From: Proteobacteria bacterium UBA4457
GTDB taxonomy: Bacteria; Pseudomonadota; Gammaproteobacteria; Ga0077536
Length of the DNA stretch: 34,761 bases
Assembly: GCA_002390205.1 (NCBI GenBank)
Contig: DGOV01000138.1
Location: forward strand, 1 to 34,761
Direction: 5' to 3'
A program made the position numbers and the translations under genes. Positions 9,351 to 16,983 of the stretch are shown in pieces; the first letter of the stretch is position 1, and every line of letters starts with the position of its first letter. The notes under the pieces were generated by a model. The model saw nothing but the letters and a program-made list of their open reading frames with translations. It ran no database searches and was not told the origin of the DNA.

Positions 9351-9887
9351 ATGAAGTGGTTTGACGATTTCTTTGAGAAAAAAGTCCGCAGTGTGGCGCA
9401 AAGATCCTCCCGGCGAAATGCCCTGGCGAGAATCAGTAAGGTTCTAGTGAGTTCAGCTTTCATACTGCCGATTTTACCTTTCGACCGATCTCCGTTAGCT
9501 GCTGGAGGAACGCAATCATCCACTGACCTCGATAGTAAATTAGATGATCAACATTGCGAGTATTGGCGATACTGCGCGCTCGATGGGCATCTGTGTACTT
9601 GCTGCGGCGGTTCTATCACATCGTGTCCTCCTGGGACATCGTCTTCGTCGGTGACATGGATTGGGACTTGCGAGAACCCAGAGGACGGAAAACATTATCT
9701 AGTCAGCTACAACGATTGCTGCGGTGCGACTTCATGCGGACGTTGTTACTGCAACACCAACGAAGGAGAAAAGCCTGGGTACAGGATGGGAGTCCATAAT
9801 GATATCAATTGGTGCATGGGGAACGAGTCCTCTGTATACCACTGCACAGTATCAATCATCCTAGGGACCGCAAGCAAGGCGGGATAG
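9351..9887 (+). CDS. TTQ amine dehydrogenase light (small) chain, MauA/AauA family
   Basis: A 178-residue catalytic subunit. W103 (TWIGTC) and W154 (INWCMG) are 51 residues apart, the same spacing as Trp57 and Trp108 that crosslink into tryptophan tryptophylquinone in Paracoccus methylamine dehydrogenase. D122 is at the +19 position of the catalytic Asp76, and D78 at the -25 position of Asp32. The twelve disulfide cysteines have counterparts, and C85 and C129 are extra. The last pair sits two residues closer to W154 than in the Paracoccus enzyme, as I recall for aromatic amine dehydrogenase. The long leader with SSRRNALAR before a hydrophobic stretch resembles a twin-arginine signal, as known for MauA. 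AAAAAGGAGAG precedes ATG 9351. No mauG gene is in the window. Confidence 0.95.
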   Translation: MKWFDDFFEKKVRSVAQRSSRRNALARISKVLVSSAFILPILPFDRSPLAAGGTQSSTDLDSKLDDQHCEYWRYCALDGHLCTCCGGSITSCPPGTSSSSVTWIGTCENPEDGKHYLVSYNDCCGATSCGRCYCNTNEGEKPGYRMGVHNDINWCMGNESSVYHCTVSIILGTASKAG

Positions 9888-9897
9888 GCCGGTAGAA

Positions 9898-10329
9898 GTG
9901 AAGCATCTCGCCAAGTCACTTTTTACGATTCTTATTTTTGGCACTTATGATGCGTCGTTAAAGGCAGAAACGCCCCAACTAAATTACCTTCGCTATTGCC
10001 AAGGTTGTCATGGAGACGCGGGACAAGGAAGTGCCCGAAATTCAGTCCCTGAATTAAAGGAGGCCATAACAAAATTTCTTGTCCATCCGGAAGGTCGTGA
10101 TTATCTAGTGCAAGTAGCAGATGTCTCACAAAGCCCTATAGTTGATCAAGAACTAGCGGACCTCCTAAACTGGATGATTAGACGTTTTGGCACTAAAGAA
10201 ATCCAAGAAAAATTTGCGCCTTACAAAGCCAGTGAAATCTCAGAACCAAGGCTCAACAGGCCAGCAAATACTAGAGAATTAAGAAAAAAGTTAACCGGGA
10301 AATCAATTCATTCAACCATGAGTGATTAA
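9898..10329 (+). CDS. Small periplasmic c-type cytochrome of the amine dehydrogenase operon
   Basis: A 143-residue protein starting with GTG, 10 bp after the light-chain stop. A signal peptide ends around residue 23 (SLKA-ET). One haem-binding motif, C34-x-x-C37-H38 (YCQGCHGDAGQGS), is visible. M in LLNWMIRRFG near residue 97 is a possible distal ligand. In TTQ systems electrons pass from the quinone to a blue copper protein or a c-type cytochrome. No amicyanin or azurin gene is seen here, so this cytochrome is the best candidate acceptor. A cytochrome gene also lies downstream of aauBEDA in described aromatic amine dehydrogenase clusters, to my knowledge. Confidence 0.85.
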   Translation: MKHLAKSLFTILIFGTYDASLKAETPQLNYLRYCQGCHGDAGQGSARNSVPELKEAITKFLVHPEGRDYLVQVADVSQSPIVDQELADLLNWMIRRFGTKEIQEKFAPYKASEISEPRLNRPANTRELRKKLTGKSIHSTMSD

Positions 10330-10356
10330 TCATTATCGCGGTTCTAAGGAGATAAA

Positions 10357-11247
10357 ATGTACGTTAGCTACATGGAAGCAATCAGAAAACGATACGAAAA
10401 CCTCGGATACCAATCATACCGTTGGTTTATAGCAGAAAACGCGCCAGCTTGGTCGGCTGTCAAGAAACCACTATCGAAGTCTAAAATCGGACTTCTATCA
10501 ACCTCCGGCGCTTACGCGCTAGGGCAGATGGCTTATCATTATAAAGACGACAGCTCTATAAGGGAGATACCTATTGGGACTCCGACACATGAGATTAGGT
10601 TCTCACACATCACAGAAAATTATCTTGTAAGTCCAAGAAAAGATCCTAACTGCATTCTTCCAATAGAGACTCTCAAATCCTTAGCAAAAAAAAGCGTCAT
10701 AGGTTCGTTAGCTAGTACCGCCTTATCGTGTATGGGTGGTACTTATTCGCAACGCAAAGTACGCGAAGAGATAGCACCGAGTGTCTTAGAAAAATTTATG
10801 CGAGATGACATTGACTGCGCTTTACTAGTAAGCATGTGACCTGTTTGCCACCAGACCGTGTGTCTGATAGCGCGTTATTTAGAAGCACATGGCATACCTA
10901 CGCTCTGTCTCGGTTCAGCTTTGGACATACTTGAAGCTGGGAAACCTCCTCGCGCCGCCTTCGTGGATTATCCACTAGGACATTCAGCCGGAAAACCATT
11001 TGATTTAGCTGATCAAGAAGACATTGTCCATCGCGCGCTGACTGGCTTCGAAGATATTAAAGCCCCCGGAGGAGCGATCACCATGTTGAAAAATACATGG
11101 GGTGACGGGTTATGGAGAGCAGAAGCAAGTTCTACCGAGGGCAGCGATACCCGGCAGCCCCGAGACACAACGCCTCAGTTTCAATTTGCAGAAGATCGAG
11201 CTGCCGCCATGGCAAAAGAAAGAATAGCCCCTTTGAAAGCAAACTGA
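10357..11247 (+). CDS. GrdB-like selenoprotein (glycine/sarcosine/betaine reductase selenoprotein B family) with in-frame UGA
   Basis: Reading through one TGA at 10837-10839 gives 296 residues with selenocysteine at 161. AAGGAG precedes ATG 10357. The upstream part has GrdB-type landmarks: LLSTSGAYALGQ, DDSSIREIP, H near residue 90, a CILPIETLKSL stretch, then IGSLASTALSCMGG. After the TGA the same frame continues PVCHQTVCLIARYLEAHGIP with no gap in family resemblance, giving a U161-x-x-C164 redox motif. The downstream half lacks its own ribosome site. A SECIS-like hairpin lies at the expected distance. GrdB enzymes reductively cleave C-N bonds of amines in anaerobes, but no grdA/grdC is present, so the role here is unknown. 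A cysteine-to-stop mutation is the alternative; the hairpin and the position argue against it. Confidence 0.85.
10846..10872 (+). promoter_or_regulatory. Bacterial SECIS-like element
   Basis: CAGAC (10852-10856) pairs perfectly with GTCTG (10862-10866) around a 5-nt loop, CGTGT. The loop has G at its second position, as bacterial SECIS elements require a G in the first two loop bases. An outer helix (10846-10848 with 10870-10872, plus A10850-T10868) extends the stem. The loop starts 17 nt after the UGA, inside the usual 16-37 nt window. The hairpin lies within coding sequence. Confidence 0.75.
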
Positions 11248-11321
11248 GTTAATATGCAGTAGTAACTTACGTCGATTAAAAAGCAAATATTTCAGTCACA
11301 TTCTCGGGGGGAAAGGGCAAC

Positions 11322-12875
11322 ATGAATTCAGCTCTTAGATACTTAGTAATAACAACTGCTTGCCTTTTTGCTTTCGCGCAAAATGGACTTGCTGGTACTT
11401 TCAGCAACCTGACTTCAAAATTTGATCGTTCACTCGCTACTTTCGATCCTATAGGAAAACATATCCGTGCCCCTATTGAAAAAGCTATACCGCGCCTCAA
11501 GTTTAGCGGCTCTCTGAAACAGTCTTCAGACATGCTGCTTGAAAAAAAAGGAAATGGAGGGGGATTGGCCGAAAAAGATTTCAGGTTTCTACAGCTGCAA
11601 AATCTGTTGGAGGTGGAAACGTCCTACTTTATCGATCACGGCCTAGATATTAATGCCACTGCTCATGTCTTATACGATGGAGCCTATGGCTGGCAAGGTG
11701 GGACTCAATTAAACGCCGATGAATCGAACAGAAATAACGAGATCTACAACAATAGCGAAAGAGTTTTACGTGAGTTTTACCTTAGCTATAGAAAACCAAA
11801 ATTTGATTTAAAGCTAGGTAAGCAACAAGTTGCTTGGGGTAAGATGGATGGACAATTCATTGACATCGTCAACAGTATGGACCGTCGGGAATCAGCACAA
11901 CTTGAGTCAGAAGACTATGAGTATCGTAGACTGCCGACGTGGATGGCCAACGCGACCTACTACTTCCAAAAAACGACTATTCAAGCACTTTATATCATCG
12001 ACTTTGAGCACGATAGAAACGCTGCTCCAGGAAGTCCTTGGGGAGACACTAACCTCCCTGTCACAACACACAATATAGACTTAGGTACCTCGCGACCCAA
12101 AGCAAGCACTTTCAGAGACCACCAATACGGGCTGAGAATAGACCGGTCCGCGGGTGGTCTGACTTACGGCGTTGTATACATGTATGCATGGGATAAAAAC
12201 CCTGTAGAACGAGTGACAGGCCGAGCAACTTATCTTGATGGTGGAATACAAAAGTATTCTCTGAAGCTAAAAAGTCGTCACGAAAGAGTCCACCATATTG
12301 GAGCAACTGCCGACTATGCCACCACCATACAAAACGTTCCGTGGATAGGAAATTTACCAACTGTTCTGAGGGTTGAAGCGCTGTACACAAACGGAGTACG
12401 AGTGACTGACTCCGACAAGCGAGCTGCGGCATTGTCTGGTGCCTCCACCGATGGGACTTCAAAAAGAGATACTTTAAGAGCAGCCGTAGCCATTGAATTT
12501 GCGTTGCCCGCTAGGACTACTTTTATTTTTCAAGGATCCTGGTACCAGACACTTAATCATAAAGAAGGGCTGGGTCCTGCCCTTGGTGGAGGCATTGGAG
12601 ATGAGTGGAGCCTTATTCCTTTAGTCCATGTTTCTAGACCTTTCGCTTTTTCAAAAGATCGGATGAAACTTGAAGTTACAGCCTTCCCGTTGATAAGTGG
12701 TTCAGACACAGGTTGGGGCGGCATAAAAACTAAAGTGCGCCTCCGTTACCAATTTTCACAATTCATAAATGGTGAGTTTCGCTACACCGGTTATGACTCT
12801 GGAGATAGTGGAGACTATTACGGTCACTTCAACAAATATGACAACGTCGGATGGGAGCTGAACTATGAATTCTAA
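11322..12875 (+). CDS. DUF1302 family outer-membrane protein
   Basis: A 517-residue protein with a signal peptide ending near residue 25 (NGLAG-TFS). It is followed by alternating amphipathic strands typical of a beta-barrel and a terminal aromatic residue (WELNYEF). The DLKLGKQQVAWGKMDGQFI-type segment is the hallmark of DUF1302 proteins. GGGGGAAAGGG precedes ATG 11322. Family members are usually encoded with DUF1329 proteins and associated with uptake or trafficking of hydrophobic compounds; the mechanism is not established. It could be the outer-membrane entry route for the amine or another operon substrate. Its 3' end overlaps the DUF1329 gene by 11 nt. Confidence 0.88.
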   Translation: MNSALRYLVITTACLFAFAQNGLAGTFSNLTSKFDRSLATFDPIGKHIRAPIEKAIPRLKFSGSLKQSSDMLLEKKGNGGGLAEKDFRFLQLQNLLEVETSYFIDHGLDINATAHVLYDGAYGWQGGTQLNADESNRNNEIYNNSERVLREFYLSYRKPKFDLKLGKQQVAWGKMDGQFIDIVNSMDRRESAQLESEDYEYRRLPTWMANATYYFQKTTIQALYIIDFEHDRNAAPGSPWGDTNLPVTTHNIDLGTSRPKASTFRDHQYGLRIDRSAGGLTYGVVYMYAWDKNPVERVTGRATYLDGGIQKYSLKLKSRHERVHHIGATADYATTIQNVPWIGNLPTVLRVEALYTNGVRVTDSDKRAAALSGASTDGTSKRDTLRAAVAIEFALPARTTFIFQGSWYQTLNHKEGLGPALGGGIGDEWSLIPLVHVSRPFAFSKDRMKLEVTAFPLISGSDTGWGGIKTKVRLRYQFSQFINGEFRYTGYDSGDSGDYYGHFNKYDNVGWELNYEF

Positions 12876-14196
12876 CTTTCTCAAAGGTACATTAGAAAAA
12901 CATTCTCGGCTCATTTGTCTGACTATCATAGCTAGTATTTTCACATTCAATAGTTCTGCGTCGGCTGAGCAAACATGGAGAACTGTTGAGCAACTGAGCG
13001 CTGAAGACAAAGAACTATTTGACCCCACTATTTCAGTCGCACGAGATCCCCAGATTCCTTACCTACCAGCCGAAAAATTTCCCTTCTCAGCCCCTTATAC
13101 GGCTGAAGAAATGGGGTATCGTTCAGCGAGTGCAGCGCATATAGCACGCTGGAGTCATTCTATGGCAGATGTCTTTGGTGTAATCACAAGCTCAGGCTAT
13201 CTCAACCAAGGGGAATGGGCATGTTTTATAGATAATAAAACCAGTGGTGGGATGCTTGGACATATGTACGATCAACCTGCAGGAGAGGAGCTAGGTCGGT
13301 GGATGTTGTATGAGACATTCCCTCCAGAAAATGACGGCGCACAGCAGCTCTGGATTCCAAAGCGCTCCGACATGGAAACTCCTCAAAAGCTTGATTTTTT
13401 CTATTATTCCCCCTCTATGCGAAGAGTTAGACGTATGCCAGAACCCAGGCGAGACCAGCGTTTCCCTAACAATGCGCAGAGTCTGGATGATGTAATGGGG
13501 CGTGACCCATGGGAATTCGAGTGGGAACTTTTAGGTACAGATGTTATTCATGAAAGCATGCGCTTCCCTAAAACACGTCAATCTGTGACAGTGAACGATG
13601 CAGAGCGCGGGTTTACTGAAGTACAAGTATCCGATATAAAAATGATGGGAAGCGAATTCCCTCATTATAGACCGGACGGCGGAGTAGACACTTGGGTGCT
13701 AAAAGCTACCGCAAAAAAAGATTGGCTGCCTGACTATAACGAAGACCACTTAATAGTTTGGGTGGAAAAAAAGACCTTTTTCATTCTTCGACGAGAAAAA
13801 TATGGAAAAGATGGACGTCTAATGTTGGTAGAGACAAGGATGGCGAAACATGAAAACCCATCAATGGGCGACGAAGGATATGCGTCTTTCATGTCTTTAT
13901 ATTGGAACGTAGATCATGACCTGCTTTCTTATAGCTTCCACGATAACCATAAAGTTAGAGAATGGTCCGAAGAGCAGAAAACTACTATATTTACGGCTGA
14001 ATTCATGCCCCGCGAATGGCTATTTGAGCCGATGAAATCCCAATTGCGGGTCCAATCTCCAGATGAATTTTTTCTGAGACCTCACCGTTACTTAGGTAGA
14101 TTTCCAAAGCACAGGAGCACATCTATTTCTCCCGAGATTGAAGCACGGTACAAACTACAGGAAGCCGCTCAAACCCTGGTCTTTGAGAAGGAATAG
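12865..14196 (+). CDS. DUF1329 family periplasmic protein
   Basis: A 443-residue exported protein with a signal peptide ending near residue 34 (SASA-EQT). DUF1329 features include the GGMLGHMYDQP region, FFYYSPSMRRVRRMPEP, and a long beta-rich centre with DYNEDHLIVWVEKKTFFILRREKYGKDG. DUF1329 has a LolA/LolB-like fold and typically partners DUF1302; a lipid or hydrophobic-ligand carrier role is inferred. The start ATG lies inside the end of the DUF1302 gene, implying coupled translation. Confidence 0.85.
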   Translation: MNSNFLKGTLEKHSRLICLTIIASIFTFNSSASAEQTWRTVEQLSAEDKELFDPTISVARDPQIPYLPAEKFPFSAPYTAEEMGYRSASAAHIARWSHSMADVFGVITSSGYLNQGEWACFIDNKTSGGMLGHMYDQPAGEELGRWMLYETFPPENDGAQQLWIPKRSDMETPQKLDFFYYSPSMRRVRRMPEPRRDQRFPNNAQSLDDVMGRDPWEFEWELLGTDVIHESMRFPKTRQSVTVNDAERGFTEVQVSDIKMMGSEFPHYRPDGGVDTWVLKATAKKDWLPDYNEDHLIVWVEKKTFFILRREKYGKDGRLMLVETRMAKHENPSMGDEGYASFMSLYWNVDHDLLSYSFHDNHKVREWSEEQKTTIFTAEFMPREWLFEPMKSQLRVQSPDEFFLRPHRYLGRFPKHRSTSISPEIEARYKLQEAAQTLVFEKE

Positions 14197-14200
14197 CCTA

Positions 14201-15169
14201 TTGCAAAATAGCTTAATGCCTTTCATCGTATACTGTCTTGGTCTGCTTTTTTTAGCAGCATGTGACCAACAGAAGAGTTCGTCGATCACCGGCTACCCTT
14301 CAGGGCCTTATCACATGACTGTCAGTACACTACCTTCCTTACCGGTAGCTGGGCAAGAAACTATTATTACCACCCAGCTCAGCTATGCTAAAAATGGAGA
14401 GCCTGTCGTTGACTTAGATATCCTGCACCAGAGGTTAGTCCATAATTTCATCACTCAACTTGATTTCACAGCTTTCGCGCATATACATAATGAAGATTTC
14501 AGCCCTTTGACCGATATACAAAAAGAAACTGGAACGCTTTCATTTCCTTACACATTCCCTTCCAACGGCAATTATCGAATGGTCAGCGAATTCACTCATC
14601 AGAAACGCTCATGGACTAAACACTTCGATATTTCGGTGGGAGAGAATAACGCGCCATCAGCTCTCTTAGAGAAAAAGACCAGTCATAGTTCCGTGATTGG
14701 TGACTACCACGCAAGACTTTCATATCCGGATGAAAAGCTAATGGAAAAAAAGTCAACAGTGCTCGAGATTCTAATAAGCAAAAAAAACGTTCCTGTAAAC
14801 AATCTAAAACTACATCTAGGGTCTGAAGCCCATGTGGCTATTTGGAGAACGGATGGAAAGAACTTTGGACATACACATAGTTACACTCCCAAAATGCGAG
14901 AGCTGATGGATGCAATGAAGCACAACGGCAAAATGGGAAGTCACAGTAAAAAAGCGATGAGAAGTATGATGTATACAGTAATGTCGATGCCCGAAAAACT
15001 CATGTTCAAGGGGCCAATTATCCCGCTACTGCACTCTTTTCCTGAAACAGGAACCTATAAAATATTTATAGAGTGCGCACCAGATGGCCTACCGATCGTC
15101 TTCGATTTTACGGTTGATGTGGGATCAGAAAAACATGACTCCTCTCATAGTGGCTTACAGCATCACTAA
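14201..15169 (+). CDS. Putative His/Met-rich lipoprotein of unknown function
   Basis: About 322 residues from a TTG start at 14201, chosen because AAGGA at 14188-14192 is 8 nt upstream. ATG 14216 is a possible alternative. A lipobox LAAC lies at residues 18-21, with C21 as the lipidated residue. Two beta-rich halves follow, each with a histidine motif: FAHIHNEDF and later HVAIWRTDGKNFGHTHSY. After that comes a Met/His/Lys-rich stretch (MRELMDAMKHNGKMGSH and onward). The half-domains resemble YtkA/FixH-type Ig-like modules. Metal, perhaps copper, binding is an inference from the His/Met content. I do not recognise a named family with certainty. Confidence 0.7.
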   Translation: MQNSLMPFIVYCLGLLFLAACDQQKSSSITGYPSGPYHMTVSTLPSLPVAGQETIITTQLSYAKNGEPVVDLDILHQRLVHNFITQLDFTAFAHIHNEDFSPLTDIQKETGTLSFPYTFPSNGNYRMVSEFTHQKRSWTKHFDISVGENNAPSALLEKKTSHSSVIGDYHARLSYPDEKLMEKKSTVLEILISKKNVPVNNLKLHLGSEAHVAIWRTDGKNFGHTHSYTPKMRELMDAMKHNGKMGSHSKKAMRSMMYTVMSMPEKLMFKGPIIPLLHSFPETGTYKIFIECAPDGLPIVFDFTVDVGSEKHDSSHSGLQHH

Positions 15170-15176
15170 TTCGCGC

Positions 15177-15758
15177 ATGCCTGCATTATTCGTGCTCAGC
15201 GCGCTCCTTTCTTTTTCGGCTCATGGGGGCCATGGATTTTACAACAGCTTTGCCACAATTGAGTGGCTTAGCAACCCTGGAGGTACTCCCGAAAACTTAT
15301 TCTATTCTGCAGAAGTATTTGCCGAGGGCTTCAATTTATCGAGAGCAAAAAATCTACAAGCACGTCACAAGCTTTTCTTAAAATATGCTGAGGAAAAGCT
15401 AGCAGAAAGCGTGTCTCTATTTACTAGAGACAGATTATCAGCAGCCACTCGATCGACTCTACTTTACATCAAGTACTTGGACAACTCGGAAAAAACAGCT
15501 CTACAATTAATTAAAACCGAAAACCATGAACTCATTCAAAATCTTGCAGAGCGTCTCCTTCAGCATCAATACATTCTCTCGGTAGAAGCTATACAGTTAT
15601 CTGACCAAGCGTATATAGAGGCGACGCAACTGAACAAAACCATAGGGATTCACTATGCGAATATTATTACTAATACAAGCAGGGACTTTCAAGATTCGCA
15701 TTTTTTCAAGAAAGAAGAGGTGAAGTGGTCGTGGGAAGCCTCGTCTCCCTCCGAATAA
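15177..15758 (+). CDS. Exported DUF5667-like helical protein
   Basis: About 193 residues from ATG 15177, 7 bp after the lipoprotein gene. An N-terminal hydrophobic stretch ends at FSAHGGHG. The mature part is helical. A segment GGTPENLFYSAEVFAEGFNL, followed by RHKLFLKYAEEKLAES, strongly resembles the DUF5667 pattern ('P-x-x-x-Y-x-x-K...KFAEERLAE'). No ribosome site is seen for 15177. ATG 15135, with GGGA at -11 and overlapping the lipoprotein end, is an alternative that would add residues before the signal region. Function unknown; it is the last gene of the amine dehydrogenase operon. Confidence 0.7.
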   Translation: MPALFVLSALLSFSAHGGHGFYNSFATIEWLSNPGGTPENLFYSAEVFAEGFNLSRAKNLQARHKLFLKYAEEKLAESVSLFTRDRLSAATRSTLLYIKYLDNSEKTALQLIKTENHELIQNLAERLLQHQYILSVEAIQLSDQAYIEATQLNKTIGIHYANIITNTSRDFQDSHFFKKEEVKWSWEASSPSE

Positions 15759-15777
15759 AGTTCCAGTGATTAACAAA

Positions 15778-16983
15778 TTAACTCGAGTCAACTGTGACAC
15801 ACATTGCCATCCCAGTGTCGCCCGCAGCACAACCTGAGAAAAGCCCGGCCCCCCCTCCTCGCTCGACTAACTCCTCTATCAACTCAATCAAGCTTCTGGT
15901 TCCCGTCGGTCCTTGCGGATGCCCCCAGATTAAAGAACAGCCGTAGTTATTCATGCGCTCTAATGGGAAACCAGTATCACGAGAAAACAAAATGTCATTC
16001 ACAGCAAAAGGATTATGCGTTTTTACAGCATCAATTTCGGTAATAGATAAGCCTGCCATTTTTAATGCCATACTGGCTGCAGGGACAACAGCTTCCGGCA
16101 TATAAGCGCGACCTACTCTGGCCTGACCAAACCCTAGAATTTTTATCCGTATATTTTCATCTTTTGATAACTCTCTACATTTCTCAGGAGATGCCACAAC
16201 AATTGAAGCATTGCCATCTGCAGGGTGAGTCTGGCCTGCATAAGTAACCGAACCATTTTTTACAACAGGTTCAAGACCAGCAACGCTTTTATGGGTGCTG
16301 AGTCTAACACCTACATCGGTCCCAATCGCTCCTACCACCTTTGAAAATCTCGAATTAGGAATATTAAATGGTAATCGCATATATCTCTTTTGAAAGCTGC
16401 AGTCGTCTCGCAATGAAAGTTGATATTGCTCGCTCCTCATAACTGCTACGTCATGCTGCTGACTCATTGATATACCATGCCTTAATGCCACGTTCTCTGC
16501 CGTTGCTAACATAGAGTGCCCGCCATTAGGATCGTATGAGAAATTATCCAGCACCCATTTTTCACTTTTACCACCACCTCCGACCCCTTCAGGGTCGGGG
16601 TAATATAAATGAGGCCCGTTTGAAGTTCGATCAGCGGTTACAACCAATGCACTAGTAGCTAGTCCCATTTCAATTTCCCCGACCGCCGTCACAATACTAC
16701 GAATTCCACTAGCACAGGCCTGTGAAACAGTAGGGCCCGAAACGCCTTCTAATCCGCCTAATGTTGCTACCCAGGGCGCACCGTAGAAACTATGCTGCTG
16801 AGGAATGGTATTGCCTAATACCATGAAATCAAATACATTTTTGGACCAATCCCTCTCTCGCAACTCGTCCCGTAAAACGTGGCTTGCGAAAGACAAAGCA
16901 TGTAAGTTTTTAAAGTCTCCTTGCCACCGGCAAAAAGGAGTCGACCAATAACCACCGTAGGGGATTTCAGCGCCTATGCTCAT
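15778..16983 (-). CDS. Thiolase family protein (acetyl-CoA acyltransferase-like)
   Basis: A 401-residue thiolase. The nucleophilic cysteine is C90 in SQACASG. The second half has H323 (HNPFAVND, where biosynthetic thiolases have NEAFA), H355 in GHPQGPTG and C385 in SGCAAGDTG. This residue set is closer to degradative/SCP-type thiolases than to PhaA. As last gene of the ketone carboxylase operon (4-nt ATGA overlap with the ligase) it is placed to cleave the beta-ketoacyl-CoA made by the preceding enzymes into acetyl-CoA and a second acyl-CoA. Its 3' end is 19 bp from the end of the convergent operon. Confidence 0.88.
   Translation of the reverse strand: MSIGAEIPYGGYWSTPFCRWQGDFKNLHALSFASHVLRDELRERDWSKNVFDFMVLGNTIPQQHSFYGAPWVATLGGLEGVSGPTVSQACASGIRSIVTAVGEIEMGLATSALVVTADRTSNGPHLYYPDPEGVGGGGKSEKWVLDNFSYDPNGGHSMLATAENVALRHGISMSQQHDVAVMRSEQYQLSLRDDCSFQKRYMRLPFNIPNSRFSKVVGAIGTDVGVRLSTHKSVAGLEPVVKNGSVTYAGQTHPADGNASIVVASPEKCRELSKDENIRIKILGFGQARVGRAYMPEAVVPAASMALKMAGLSITEIDAVKTHNPFAVNDILFSRDTGFPLERMNNYGCSLIWGHPQGPTGTRSLIELIEELVERGGGAGLFSGCAAGDTGMAMCVTVDSS

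Noticed and set aside
7028..9887. Firm assignment as methylamine dehydrogenase
   Set aside because: No mauF, mauG, mauL, mauM, mauN or amicyanin gene is present, and the cluster layout is closer to aromatic amine dehydrogenase; the substrate stays open.
10858..11247. Separate gene starting at GTG 10858
   Set aside because: No ribosome site precedes it, and its sequence continues the upstream frame through the TGA, so it is treated as the second half of the selenoprotein.
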